This document shows positions 1 to 7,907 of a DNA stretch of 62,154 nt, piece by piece. The notes under the pieces were generated by a model. That model did not search any database and was not told where the DNA came from. It worked only from the letters and a program-made list of their open reading frames with translations. Origin of the DNA: Paraburkholderia fungorum (GTDB taxonomy: Bacteria; Pseudomonadota; Gammaproteobacteria; Burkholderiales; Burkholderiaceae); NCBI RefSeq assembly GCF_003610895.1, contig NZ_MCAS01000041.1, positions 1 through 62,154 of the forward strand, given 5' to 3'. The translations under genes and the position numbers were made by a program. The first letter of the stretch is position 1; the number at the start of each line of letters is the position of its first letter.

Positions 1-61
1 TGTAGTGGTCCAATGGTCCTGGACACCTCTAAAGGGGATAATTCTCCAACTGAGGTGAGAG

Positions 62-364
62 ATGAGCAGACGGAACATAACTGACGAATTCAAGGCTGAA
101 GCGGTGCAACTGGTGGTTGCCCAGGGCTATTCATTCTCCAAGGCCTGTGAGGCGCTGGGCGTAGGAGACACGGCCTTGCGGCGATGGGTTGCGCAGTGGC
201 GGGCCGAACAGGCTGAGCCGCCGCGCACTGAGATTCAGGTCAAGGCCGACCAGCGACGCATCCGGGAACTGGAGGCGCGGGTGATCGAGCTCGAAAGGGA
301 GCGCGAGATCCTAAAAAAGTCCACGGCCTTCTTCGTCAAGGAAATGGATCGCTCATCGAAGTGA
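62..364 (+). CDS. IS3-family transposase OrfA
   Basis: A 100-residue DNA-binding subunit. Residues about 5-50 form a helix-turn-helix of the transposase_8 type (ITDEFKAEAVQLV, then SFSKACEALGVGDTALRRWV). Residues about 65-88 form a leucine-zipper-like coiled coil (RIRELEARVIELEREREIL). It ends in a TGA that overlaps the GTG of orfB by 4 bp. Known role of the family: OrfA binds the terminal repeats. A -1 shift at 313-319 would fuse it to OrfB to make the active transposase. The frame looks intact and so potentially functional. Confidence 0.95.
   Translation: MSRRNITDEFKAEAVQLVVAQGYSFSKACEALGVGDTALRRWVAQWRAEQAEPPRTEIQVKADQRRIRELEARVIELEREREILKKSTAFFVKEMDRSSK
313..319 (+). other. Programmed -1 frameshift site (A AAA AAG) of left IS
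   Basis: The heptamer A AAA AAG is in the orfA reading frame (Lys-Lys codons), 45 bp before the orfA stop. The -1 frame is open from here into orfB with no stop codon. This is the canonical slippery sequence IS3-family elements use to make the OrfAB fusion. Confidence 0.85.
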
Positions 365-1197
365 TCCATTCGCTGAAGAAGGCCTGGCCGGTGAGCGTGA
401 TGTGCGAGCTGCTGAAGGTGCCTCGAAGCAGCTATTACGCCGTTTCCACACGGCCCGCCAGAGTTGCTGCTGCGCCCGCGCTGCTCAAGGCGGTGCGCGA
501 AATTCACGGCGAAAGCCGCGCCAGCTATGGCAGTCGCAGAATGGCTCAGGCCTTGCAGCAGCGAGGCCACGCGATCGGGCGTTACCGTGCCCGATCGCTG
601 ATGCGCGAGGCACAACTGGCGGTGGCGCGACGACGAACGCACCGTTATCGCAAGACTGACGGTGAAGCGCTGGTGGCTCCCAACCTGCTTGAGCGTCGGT
701 TCGAGCCGTCGTCGATCAATCAGGTATGGGCGGGCGATATTACGTACGTGAGAACGCTTCAGGGCTGGTCCTATCTGGCCATCGTGATGGATCTGTATTC
801 ACGCCGTATCGTCGGCTGGGCGTTTGCGCAACTGCCCGATACGGTACTGGTTATCAGGGCTTTGCAGCAGGCGCGCGAGCATCGACGGCCGCCACCGGGC
901 CTGATGTTCCACTCGGATCAGGGATGCCAGTACACCAGCGCGCACTTCGTGAACGAGCTGAAGGCAAACGGCATCATCCAGAGCATGAGCAGAAAGGGGA
1001 ACTGCTGGGATAACGCGCCGGTGGAGCGCTTCTTTAGAAGTCTCAAAAGCGAATGGATCGACGATAAAGGGTACCCCGACCACGCATATGCGGAACGCGA
1101 CATCGGGGCCTACATCGACGACTTTTATAACTACAGGCGCATCCATTCAGCGGCAGACGGTCTGCCACCGGCACGATGCGAAGCTGCACTTTTTTAG
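361..1197 (+). CDS. IS3-family transposase OrfB (DDE integrase domain)
   Basis: A 278-residue catalytic part of the transposase with an rve integrase fold. The DDE triad is visible: D126 in AGDITYV, D186 in HSDQG and E222 in PVERFF, followed by K229 in FRSLKSEW. An HTH_21-like segment (ESRASYGSRRMAQAL) lies near residue 55. The GTG start overlaps the orfA stop, so most product is expected as an OrfAB frameshift fusion. No frameshift or stop damages the gene. Confidence 0.95.
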   Translation: MIHSLKKAWPVSVMCELLKVPRSSYYAVSTRPARVAAAPALLKAVREIHGESRASYGSRRMAQALQQRGHAIGRYRARSLMREAQLAVARRRTHRYRKTDGEALVAPNLLERRFEPSSINQVWAGDITYVRTLQGWSYLAIVMDLYSRRIVGWAFAQLPDTVLVIRALQQAREHRRPPPGLMFHSDQGCQYTSAHFVNELKANGIIQSMSRKGNCWDNAPVERFFRSLKSEWIDDKGYPDHAYAERDIGAYIDDFYNYRRIHSAADGLPPARCEAALF

Positions 1198-1238
1198 AAT
1201 TCACCTTTCGGGGTGTCCAGGTTTACTTGACCACTACA

Positions 1239-1335
1239 GTGCCGCCCCGCACAGGGGCAACACTAATAAACCAATAGCACAACAAGGAAAGGCCAACACC
1301 ACAAAAACACAGCCAAGCCAGAACAAGGAAAGGCC
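1239..1335. repeat. GC-palindrome extragenic repeat abutting left IS
   Basis: Begins immediately after the IS with GTGCCGCCCCGCACAGGGGC, whose GCCCC/GGGGC arms can form a hairpin. A block with two copies of ACAAGGAAAGGCCAA follows. The same element, in reverse orientation, occurs at 13911-13984 and twice at 60761-60916. It lies downstream of the 3' end of the chemoreceptor gene. The remaining bases up to 1374 show nothing further. Confidence 0.8.
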
Positions 1336-1374
1336 AAAACCACAACCAAAGCGCCGCGAAGGCAACCTCCCTCA

Positions 1375-2778
1375 TCAAACCTTATACCCAATCCGAACCC
1401 CACCCCAATGCCGCCCGGCAACAAACACCGGCGCCGACGCATCCTTCATCAAAACAAACTGCCCACCGCCCATATCGCGCCGATACGTCTGCAGCAAAAA
1501 CTTCTTCACATGCGACGCAGCCGCAATCCCGGTTCGATCGTCGAACATCCGCCGATTCCGGCAATTCGCCATATTCCAGACCACATCCTCGCACTGCGCC
1601 AAAGAAAACTTCAGATTGTGCGTAGGCAAATAGCCGCGCACATCGACTGCGGCACAAAACGCCACGCGTGGGTCAAGCCCAAGCAACGGCTCCTGAATAG
1701 CGGGCAAAACCCGATCGGTAAAAGCGGTAAACCGGGTAACGAACTGCGCCGGATTGCTCCCGGCAACGGGCACATAGTGCTGATCGAACAGATCCTCAAT
1801 CGACACTTCACCACGAGCGACCGCCGTCTCAAACACCTTGCTCACCGCGGCCGCAGCCCGCTGCACGGCTTCGATAAACGGTGTATCCGTCGTCTCCACA
1901 CCAGTTGCCGCAGTCAGTTCGATCAGCGTCTCGGATACGCCAAGCAGATTCCCGAGCCTGTCCTTCGCCTGCACGAAGTTCTCGCTCGAATCTTCGACGC
2001 CGCTCGCCATCTCCAGCACCTGCGCCTCAAGCCCGTTGCATTGCGCCTCGATGTCGCCGGTCAACGCGGCGATCTGTCCAGCCTCGTCGTTGAGCTGCGT
2101 AATCGCATCGCCCGTCGCATGCACGACGTCGCCGATCTTGCGGGTGCCTTCGCGGACCCGGTGCGCGCGCGCCGTGTTCACCGAGCCCTCGCTGATCAAC
2201 TGCTCGGTCTGCTGAGTGAGCTGCGCCAGCGTCGTTTCGATCTGGCCAGTCGCTTGCGCGGTCTTTGCCGACAGGTTCTTCACCTCGGCCGCCACCACCG
2301 CGAAACTCCTGCCGGAGTCGCCGGCGCGCGCGGCTTCGATCGCGGCGTTCAGCGCCAGCAAATGGGTCTGGCGGGCAATCAGCGAAATTTCCTCGGAAAC
2401 GCGGCTCACGTGCGCCAACGCGCTGCGTAACGCGCCAATCTGACTTTCGATCACCGTCACGCCTTCCACCAGCCCGTGGATGTCGGCGAGCGACGCCTCC
2501 AGCGTCTGCTGCGACTCCTGCACACCCGTTGCAGCGCCGGCCGACACGCTGCGCATGGCGCGCGCAGCCGTGGCAATGCGATGATTGCCCGCGAGCGTCT
2601 GCGCGGCGGATTCGCGCAGCGCGCGGCACACCTGCGCCTGATGCTGCACGCGTGCGGCAACTTCTTCGACGTGGCCCGATACGTCGCAGATTTCAATTCC
2701 CAGTTTGCCCGCTTGCGCGGCTATATCGCCGACGACCGTTTGTGAACGGCCGGCCCGGCGAAAGCTGAAACGCGTCAT
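1375..2778 (-). CDS. Soluble methyl-accepting chemotaxis protein
   Basis: 467 residues with no transmembrane segment, so probably a cytoplasmic receptor. The N-terminal two thirds are MCP signalling helices, with the conserved hairpin tip at about 135-165 (QTHLLALNAAIEAARAG). Residues about 300-467 form a separate sensor-like domain of the kind placed after the signalling domain in some soluble MCPs (RMFDDRTGIAAA, then RDMGGGQFVLMKD). The start has a strong AAGGAGAC site. A sigma-28-like promoter lies about 80 bp upstream. The last codons are unusually G/T-rich next to the 1239 repeat. The ligand is not predictable. Confidence 0.9.
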   Translation of the reverse strand: MTRFSFRRAGRSQTVVGDIAAQAGKLGIEICDVSGHVEEVAARVQHQAQVCRALRESAAQTLAGNHRIATAARAMRSVSAGAATGVQESQQTLEASLADIHGLVEGVTVIESQIGALRSALAHVSRVSEEISLIARQTHLLALNAAIEAARAGDSGRSFAVVAAEVKNLSAKTAQATGQIETTLAQLTQQTEQLISEGSVNTARAHRVREGTRKIGDVVHATGDAITQLNDEAGQIAALTGDIEAQCNGLEAQVLEMASGVEDSSENFVQAKDRLGNLLGVSETLIELTAATGVETTDTPFIEAVQRAAAAVSKVFETAVARGEVSIEDLFDQHYVPVAGSNPAQFVTRFTAFTDRVLPAIQEPLLGLDPRVAFCAAVDVRGYLPTHNLKFSLAQCEDVVWNMANCRNRRMFDDRTGIAAASHVKKFLLQTYRRDMGGGQFVLMKDASAPVFVAGRHWGGVRIGYKV

Positions 2779-2858
2779 GCTGGTCTCCTTGATGGCGCGG
2801 TTGGGTAGCGGTCAATTAGCGCGGTCACCGGTTGCGGATGCCGCGTCTTCTCCCTGTG

Positions 2859-2885
2859 TTTACGGCGCGCTTTCGGTCGACTTGA
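2859..2885 (-). promoter_or_regulatory. Sigma-28 (FliA)-like promoter of the soluble MCP
   Basis: On the minus strand the sequence reads TCAAGTCG-N11-GCCGTAAA. This is close to the flagellar sigma-28 consensus TAAAGTTT-N11-GCCGATAA with exactly the expected spacing. It lies about 80 bp upstream of the MCP start. The other MCP in the window has TCAAGTAT-N11-GCCGTAAA. Confidence 0.55.
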
Positions 2886-2973
2886 TGCGGGGTATCCCGC
2901 AGTCGTTATGATGTGCACTCGCCGTGCGAACCCGCCGCCACTCACACCGCCATCCGTCTCTTACCCGCCAACC

Positions 2974-3090
2974 ATGCTCGACTCCTTCGCACGCGTTTCA
3001 GGCTGGCAGCAGTTCTATCATCTGTGGGAGCTGATTGTGATGCTCTGCAAATTTCTTTGGGGGCTGCTGCGCCTGCTCGGAGGCGGCTGA
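2974..3090 (+). CDS. Possible 38-residue hydrophobic peptide (doubtful)
   Basis: This short frame sits in the 337-bp space between the divergent chemoreceptor start and the hydrolase 3' end. It encodes MLDSFARVSGWQQFYHLWEL followed by a hydrophobic tail rich in Leu, Trp and Cys that ends GGG. The composition would suit a single membrane helix. No ribosome binding site is visible and I know no homologue, so it may be chance. Nothing else was recognised between the sigma-28-like site and 3115. Confidence 0.2.
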   Translation: MLDSFARVSGWQQFYHLWELIVMLCKFLWGLLRLLGGG

Positions 3091-3115
3091 GCGCGCAGCC
3101 TGCAAGCAGGAAGGG

Positions 3116-4105
3116 TCAGACCGGCGCGGGGCGCACGCCTTGAGCGACCGGAGCTGCGGCGGCGCTCGTGTGGAGAAACGCGCGCAGATCGGTCATCACG
3201 CGCTCGGGCGCTTCTTCCATCGGGATATGACCGAGTCCCGGATACATCAGCGATTTTGCCCCGGGAATGCGGCTCGCAAACTCGGCGGCGTGCGCGGGCG
3301 GGATCCAGCGATCCTTTGCTCCCCACAACACCAGTGACGGCACCTTCAGCGTCTTCAGCACGTCGGTATCGACGTCCTTGAAGTCGAGCGTCGGCACCAT
3401 CTTGCCGATCGCCGTGCGCGTGCCTTCGCCGTGGAAGAATTCGACGTAACGCCGCAGTGTCACCGCGTCGATCTTGCGCGGATCGCCGTACACGTTGCGC
3501 ACGGCGCTCTTGATAATGACTTCGGGTAGCCACCACGGCGAACTGACTCGCACCAGCGCGCTGTTGAAGAGGCCGATGTAAATCGGCAGCTTCATCGGAA
3601 AACCCGCCGAGTCGATCAGTACGAGCCGTTCGACGGCCTCGCGGTGGCGCGCCGCGTAGTCCCACGAAATCAGGCCGCCGAGCGAGTTGCCAATCAGCGT
3701 TGCGCGCGAGATGCCCAGTGCCTGCATGAACGTATCGATGAAACGCCGGTAGGTGGGCAGGTTCATCGTTTCGATTTCGCCGGTGCTCAAGCGCAGCGGC
3801 CCGGTTACGCCGAACGGCGGCAGGTCGAGGCGGATCACGCGGTGCTCGCGCTTGAGTTCGTCCGCGACGCGGTTCCACGTATGCAAGGAAGAAGCGAAAC
3901 CGTGAATCATCACGAGCGTGTCGCCGCTGCCTTCATCGACGTAGTGCACGTCGGCGCCCATGATCTTGACGAACTTCGAACCGCTTTGCGTATAACGCCG
4001 CTGCAGTTCGGCGCGCGAGACGCTGGTGATGCCGAGTCGCGCGGCGAGCGAGCGGGGCGGCAGTGGTGTGGTTGATGCGGGCGTCGCGGATTCGATGCTT
4101 GCCAT
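3116..4105 (-). CDS. Alpha/beta hydrolase
   Basis: 329 residues with a full alpha/beta-hydrolase fold. The oxyanion strand HGFA is at 68-71, the nucleophile elbow G-N-S-L-G has S141, the acid is D265 (GAKDRWIP) and the base is H293 (GLGHIPMEE). An N-terminal tail of about 45 residues precedes the core. It lies 87 bp downstream of the monooxygenase on the same strand with its own GGGAGA site, so the two are probably co-transcribed. Inference: it cleaves the ester or lactone made by the monooxygenase. The exact substrate is unknown. Confidence 0.88.
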   Translation of the reverse strand: MASIESATPASTTPLPPRSLAARLGITSVSRAELQRRYTQSGSKFVKIMGADVHYVDEGSGDTLVMIHGFASSLHTWNRVADELKREHRVIRLDLPPFGVTGPLRLSTGEIETMNLPTYRRFIDTFMQALGISRATLIGNSLGGLISWDYAARHREAVERLVLIDSAGFPMKLPIYIGLFNSALVRVSSPWWLPEVIIKSAVRNVYGDPRKIDAVTLRRYVEFFHGEGTRTAIGKMVPTLDFKDVDTDVLKTLKVPSLVLWGAKDRWIPPAHAAEFASRIPGAKSLMYPGLGHIPMEEAPERVMTDLRAFLHTSAAAAPVAQGVRPAPV

Positions 4106-4192
4106 GGTTGTTGTCTCCCTTTAGTTTGAGTTAGATCGCCTCATCATCCGCCCCAGCCTCGCGATGCAGGCCTTCGCTTGCCGCACGCTGCC

Positions 4193-5683
4193 TCAAGGCG
4201 CGAAGCGATAATCGTGCGGCCGCACACGCCGCGTGCGTTTGCGAAAACTGAATGTGAAGCCGGGCCACAACGCGGTGACCTTGCCGCTCTTCGTCTGATA
4301 CCAGCTATGGCAGCCGCTGACCCACACGGAGTGTTGCATCTGCTTCTGCAGACGCTCATTGAAATCGCGCTGGACGTCCGGCCGCAGGTTCATGGTGCGA
4401 GCCTTGCGTTGGCGCAGGACGCGCAGGCAATCGGCGATGTACTGCACCTGCGACTCGATCATGTAGATCATCGAGTTGTGGCCGAGCCCGGTGTTCGGGC
4501 CGACGATCATGAAGAAGTTCGGGAAGTTGGCGACACTGGTGCCGAGGTAGGCCTGCGGGCCGTCGCGCAGCCACGCCGCGCCGAGATCTGCGCCTTCGAG
4601 GCCTGTCACGTCGAACGGCGCGCCCACGTCGTTGACCTGAAAGCCCGTGCCGCAGATGATCGCGTCGGCTGGGTGATGCGCGCCGTCGTCGGTCACGATG
4701 CCGTCAGCGACGACTTCGCGGATGCCGGTCGTCACCACCTCGACGTTCGATTGACCGAGCGCCGGATAGTAATCGCTTGAAAGCAGCACGCGCTTGCAGC
4801 CGAGCCGATAATTCGGCGTCACCTTGGCGCGCAGCGCGGGGTCTTTGACGCGCCGCTCCAGGTAGCTCATGCCGAACTTCATCGGGAAATTCATCAACTT
4901 GGGATTGACGACGAACGCGATCGCGCGCGATTCGAGTTGCCAGTAGATTGCGTTGCGCACGAAGCGTTGCGTGAACGGCAGATGGCGGAACAACCAGCGC
5001 GCGCGAGGGCCGACGGGTTTGTCCGGCTTGGGCATGATCCACGGCGCGGTACGCTGGAACAGTTCGAGTTGTGCGACACGTGGCTGAATCTGCGGCACGA
5101 ACTGGATGGCGCTGGCGCCGGTCCCGATTACCGCGACGCGCTTGCCTTCGAGCGGATAGTGGTGGTCCCAGCGCGCGGAATGAAACAGCTTGCCTTCGAA
5201 GCGTTCGAGCCCCGCGATCTGCGGCATGGCCGGCCGCGATAGCGGACCGCTCGCCGCGATCACCACATCGGCCTCGATGCTTTCGCGTGTGCCGTTCGAG
5301 TCGATTTCGACTTGCCACGTTTGCCGCGCTTCGTCGAACCGGGCCGAGGCCACGCCCGCATTGCAACGCACATAGCGCTCGACGCCGTACTTGCGCACGC
5401 AATGCTTGAGGTAAGCGAAGATCTCCGCCTGGCCGCCAAACGCGCGCGACCACGCCGGATTGGGTTCGAACGAGAACGAATACAGATGGGACGGCACGTC
5501 GCAAGCCGCGCCGGGATAGGTGTTATCGCGCCACGTGCCGCCAATATCGCCGGCTGCCTCGTAAATCGTGAACGACGTGATGCCCATCTGCAGGAGACGG
5601 ATCGCCATGCCGATGCCCGCAAATCCGCTACCGACAATGGCAATGCGCGGTGTGGCGGGTCGGGCGGATGCGGCAGGCGTCAC
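4193..5683 (-). CDS. Flavin-containing monooxygenase, Baeyer-Villiger type
   Basis: 496 residues. An FAD-binding Rossmann motif GSGFAGIG is near residue 17 and a second dinucleotide (NADPH) motif GTGASA lies near 190. Between them is FEGKLFHSARWDH, which fits the Baeyer-Villiger fingerprint FxGxxxHxxxW(P/D). These enzymes insert an oxygen next to a ketone carbonyl to give an ester or lactone. The start is GTG behind a GGAGA site. The upstream region shared with a divergent TetR gene carries four TGTCTAC-type heptamers. The downstream hydrolase is the logical next enzyme. Substrate not predictable. Confidence 0.88.
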   Translation of the reverse strand: MTPAASARPATPRIAIVGSGFAGIGMAIRLLQMGITSFTIYEAAGDIGGTWRDNTYPGAACDVPSHLYSFSFEPNPAWSRAFGGQAEIFAYLKHCVRKYGVERYVRCNAGVASARFDEARQTWQVEIDSNGTRESIEADVVIAASGPLSRPAMPQIAGLERFEGKLFHSARWDHHYPLEGKRVAVIGTGASAIQFVPQIQPRVAQLELFQRTAPWIMPKPDKPVGPRARWLFRHLPFTQRFVRNAIYWQLESRAIAFVVNPKLMNFPMKFGMSYLERRVKDPALRAKVTPNYRLGCKRVLLSSDYYPALGQSNVEVVTTGIREVVADGIVTDDGAHHPADAIICGTGFQVNDVGAPFDVTGLEGADLGAAWLRDGPQAYLGTSVANFPNFFMIVGPNTGLGHNSMIYMIESQVQYIADCLRVLRQRKARTMNLRPDVQRDFNERLQKQMQHSVWVSGCHSWYQTKSGKVTALWPGFTFSFRKRTRRVRPHDYRFAP

Positions 5684-5697
5684 GGCGGGTCTCCAGG

Positions 5698-5755
5698 GTA
5701 GACAGAATCAGGGTGTCTACATATGTCTACACCCGCATAAGGCGCAGGGTAGACA
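5698..5755. promoter_or_regulatory. Operator-like heptamer cluster between monooxygenase and tetR
   Basis: GTAGACA occurs at 5698-5704 and 5749-5755, and its complement TGTCTAC at 5714-5720 and 5724-5730. The middle pair is embedded in an imperfect palindrome at 5711-5734 (GGGTGT, then ACATATGT, then ACACCC). The cluster fills the divergent promoter region and is the likely binding region of the TetR regulator at 5829. Confidence 0.6.
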
Positions 5756-5828
5756 ACTGTACACTTCGCGTCAAGATCGTTTAGAGTACGACTATTAAAC
5801 GCGCGAGCCACGCTCTGACTGAAAGCTC

Positions 5829-6518
5829 ATGAATTCCGTACCCGAAGCGGCCCCCGCCGCCGACCACGGCGCTGCGGCCGGGCAGGACCTGCCGCCCGGC
5901 AAGCGCAAACTGATCGAAGCCGCGTTGCGTCTGACCGCGGGCGGGCGCAGCTTTGCAAGCCTGGGTTTGCGCGAACTGGCGCGCGAGGCGGAGTTGAATC
6001 CCAACACGTTCTACCGGCACTTCGATACGCTCGACGACCTGGCGCGCGAGGCGGTGGAATCGGTCAGCCGCCGCTTGCGGCCGATGCTGCGGCGCGAGCG
6101 CTGGCTGGCCGCGCACGACGAGCCGCAAAGCGTACCGCGTCGCGCGTGTGTGGCGTTCTTTGCGTTTGCGCTGGAGAATCGCGAAGCGTTTCTGAGCGCG
6201 CTGGTGGAGTATCACGGCACCTCGCGGGCGTTGCGCGAAGCGGTACGGGCAAATCTCCACGAGGTGTCGGCGGAAATGGCGGACGACGTCGTGCAACTGG
6301 AGTTGATGCCAACGCTTGCCCGCGTCACCGTCGACGAAGTCTGCACGCAGATCGTGCTGCAGCTGTTTCATCTGTCGGCGGAGTACATCGAGGGGAATAG
6401 CGCGCGCCGGGAGGCGCTGATCGCGTATGCGGAGCGCTTCATCGTCCGGCTGTTCGCGGGGTCGGTGCTGCTGGCGCAGCATGAGCCGGCGAGGGCGTTT
6501 GCGTCAGGCAGAGCCTGA
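5829..6518 (+). CDS. TetR-family transcriptional regulator
   Basis: 229 residues. The N-terminal helix-turn-helix at about 28-70 ends in the typical LAREAELNPNTFYRHF. The C-terminal part is an all-helical ligand domain. A 20-residue Ala/Pro-rich tail precedes the HTH. Divergent from the monooxygenase-hydrolase pair across 145 bp that holds the TGTCTAC cluster, so it probably represses that operon and itself until a ketone-like inducer binds. The HTH resembles the FabR-type subgroup, but a fatty-acid role is not supported by context. Confidence 0.85.
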   Translation: MNSVPEAAPAADHGAAAGQDLPPGKRKLIEAALRLTAGGRSFASLGLRELAREAELNPNTFYRHFDTLDDLAREAVESVSRRLRPMLRRERWLAAHDEPQSVPRRACVAFFAFALENREAFLSALVEYHGTSRALREAVRANLHEVSAEMADDVVQLELMPTLARVTVDEVCTQIVLQLFHLSAEYIEGNSARREALIAYAERFIVRLFAGSVLLAQHEPARAFASGRA

Positions 6519-6541
6519 AGAAGAGGGAATCGGCATAAAAA

Positions 6542-6568
6542 ACGGGCTCCATGCAGGAGCCCGTTTTC
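6542..6568. terminator. Bidirectional rho-independent terminator
   Basis: ACGGGCTCC (6542-6550) pairs with GGAGCCCGT (6556-6564) across a 5-nt loop. An A-tract lies on the left and a T-tract on the right, so it can end both the tetR transcript and the minus-strand TPR gene transcript. Confidence 0.85.
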
Positions 6569-6625
6569 ATTGCGGCGTGATCAATTGAGGTTCGCTTGAC
6601 GAGATCTCAAGCGGCGCTGAATTTC

Positions 6626-7807
6626 TCAGGTATCGCTCCAGTTGCTGGAATCGTCGTTACTGCCGAGGTCGACGCCACCGCCGCTGTTGTCGTTCCAGTC
6701 GTTCGAGCCCTGGCCGAAGTCGAGGCCGCCGCCATTGCCGCCGTCACCGCCGCGGCGGCGTGTTTCGTCATCGACAATCACGTCACGCTCCACGACGCGC
6801 TCACGCCCGGAGTTCAGTGCCTCGCCGAGCAGCACGCCGGTCAGCAGACCACCCATGCCGCCACCGAAGCCACCGCCGCCTTGTTGCACGATGACCTGCG
6901 GCTGCTGCTGATACGGTCCTTGCTGCGGATAGGGCTGCGGCGGGTTGCCGAAGCGCTCGGCCTCCTGCGCATAGGGCGACTGCTGCGTGCCGGCAGCCGG
7001 CGCGGCATACGGATCGGGCCGCCCCTCGGCCCGGGCGCGCATGCTGCCGATGCGCTGCTCCAGTTCGTCGAGCTGATACGGCGGCACCGGATTCTTGCCG
7101 TTCGACAGCGTTTCGACGACACCACGCAACTGCTCTTCGGTCGATTCGACTTCCTTTTCCAGCGCCTCATGACCTTGCGCGGTGGAGAGCTTCACGTCTA
7201 GCTTCAGCGAACGCACGGCGTTGAGCATTTCGGTCGCGCGCTTGAGTTGCACGCGACGATCGTCGTCGGCGCGCGAATCGTCTTGCGAGCGGGCGCGCCG
7301 CAAGGTCCAGCGCAACACCAGCGCGATCACGCCGATCAGCAGAACGATGCCGATCCACATGCCGATGCCTGGGCCATGCCGTTGCGGCGCTTGCGGCACC
7401 ATGGCGGATTGCTGCATGACGGCCGGCGAATTCTGTTGTACGAACGGGTTGGCCGCGCGGCTCGTGGTGTTGCCGCCGGCACGCTCCGCGTCTTTCCGGA
7501 TTCGTGCTTCGGTTTGCGCGAAACGCGTCGGATCGGTGAAGCGGATTTGCGGGTCGAGTGTCTTGGCCTGTTGCACCTGGGCGAGGGCGTCGGCATAGCG
7601 GCCTTCGCGATCGAGCACCTGGCTGTACAGATAGTGCGCGCGAGCATTGTTCGGATGCGCCTGCAGGACTTCGCTCAAACCGGCATCGGCTTGCTGCCAG
7701 TTGCCTTGCGACATGGCGGATTCGATCTGCTGGACCGTCGGTACGGCGAACGCCGCAGCCGACACGAACAGCAGTGAGGCGAATGTGCTTGCGAGAAATT
7801 TTTTCAT
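6626..7807 (-). CDS. TPR-containing exported membrane protein
   Basis: 393 residues. Signal peptide at 1-21 (MKKFLASTFASLLFVSAAAFA), TPR-like helices at about 25-95, a Pro/Gln linker, and one membrane helix at about 148-166 (MWIGIVLLIGVIALVL). A coiled stretch follows, then a Gln/Tyr/Pro-rich and Gly-rich C-terminus with an acidic Asn/Asp/Ser tail. Downstream of the PspA-like gene with 100 bp between, probably one operon. Inference: an envelope-stress or scaffold role through the PspA-like partner. No enzyme motif seen. The start lacks a clear ribosome binding site. Confidence 0.8.
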   Translation of the reverse strand: MKKFLASTFASLLFVSAAAFAVPTVQQIESAMSQGNWQQADAGLSEVLQAHPNNARAHYLYSQVLDREGRYADALAQVQQAKTLDPQIRFTDPTRFAQTEARIRKDAERAGGNTTSRAANPFVQQNSPAVMQQSAMVPQAPQRHGPGIGMWIGIVLLIGVIALVLRWTLRRARSQDDSRADDDRRVQLKRATEMLNAVRSLKLDVKLSTAQGHEALEKEVESTEEQLRGVVETLSNGKNPVPPYQLDELEQRIGSMRARAEGRPDPYAAPAAGTQQSPYAQEAERFGNPPQPYPQQGPYQQQPQVIVQQGGGGFGGGMGGLLTGVLLGEALNSGRERVVERDVIVDDETRRRGGDGGNGGGLDFGQGSNDWNDNSGGGVDLGSNDDSSNWSDT

Positions 7808-7907
7808 TTGCGGACCGGGTGCGATGCACCCGTCTCCTTCAGTCGATACCGGTGGCCGGCATACCGGCTGCGTGTGTCACTGCAGCCGGTATTTACTGCT
7901 GTTGCGA

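Larger units (their letters stand above)
1..1238 (+). mobile_element. IS3-family insertion sequence, left copy
   Basis: A complete 1238-bp element starting TGTAGTGGTC and ending GACCACTACA. The imperfect terminal inverted repeats of about 30 bp share TGTAGTGGTC and then CCTGGACACC. It carries overlapping orfA and orfB with an A6G frameshift site, the standard IS3 layout. An apparently identical copy in opposite orientation fills 60917-62154. The target duplication cannot be read because the outer flank lies outside the window. The IS3 subgroup was not determined. Confidence 0.95.
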
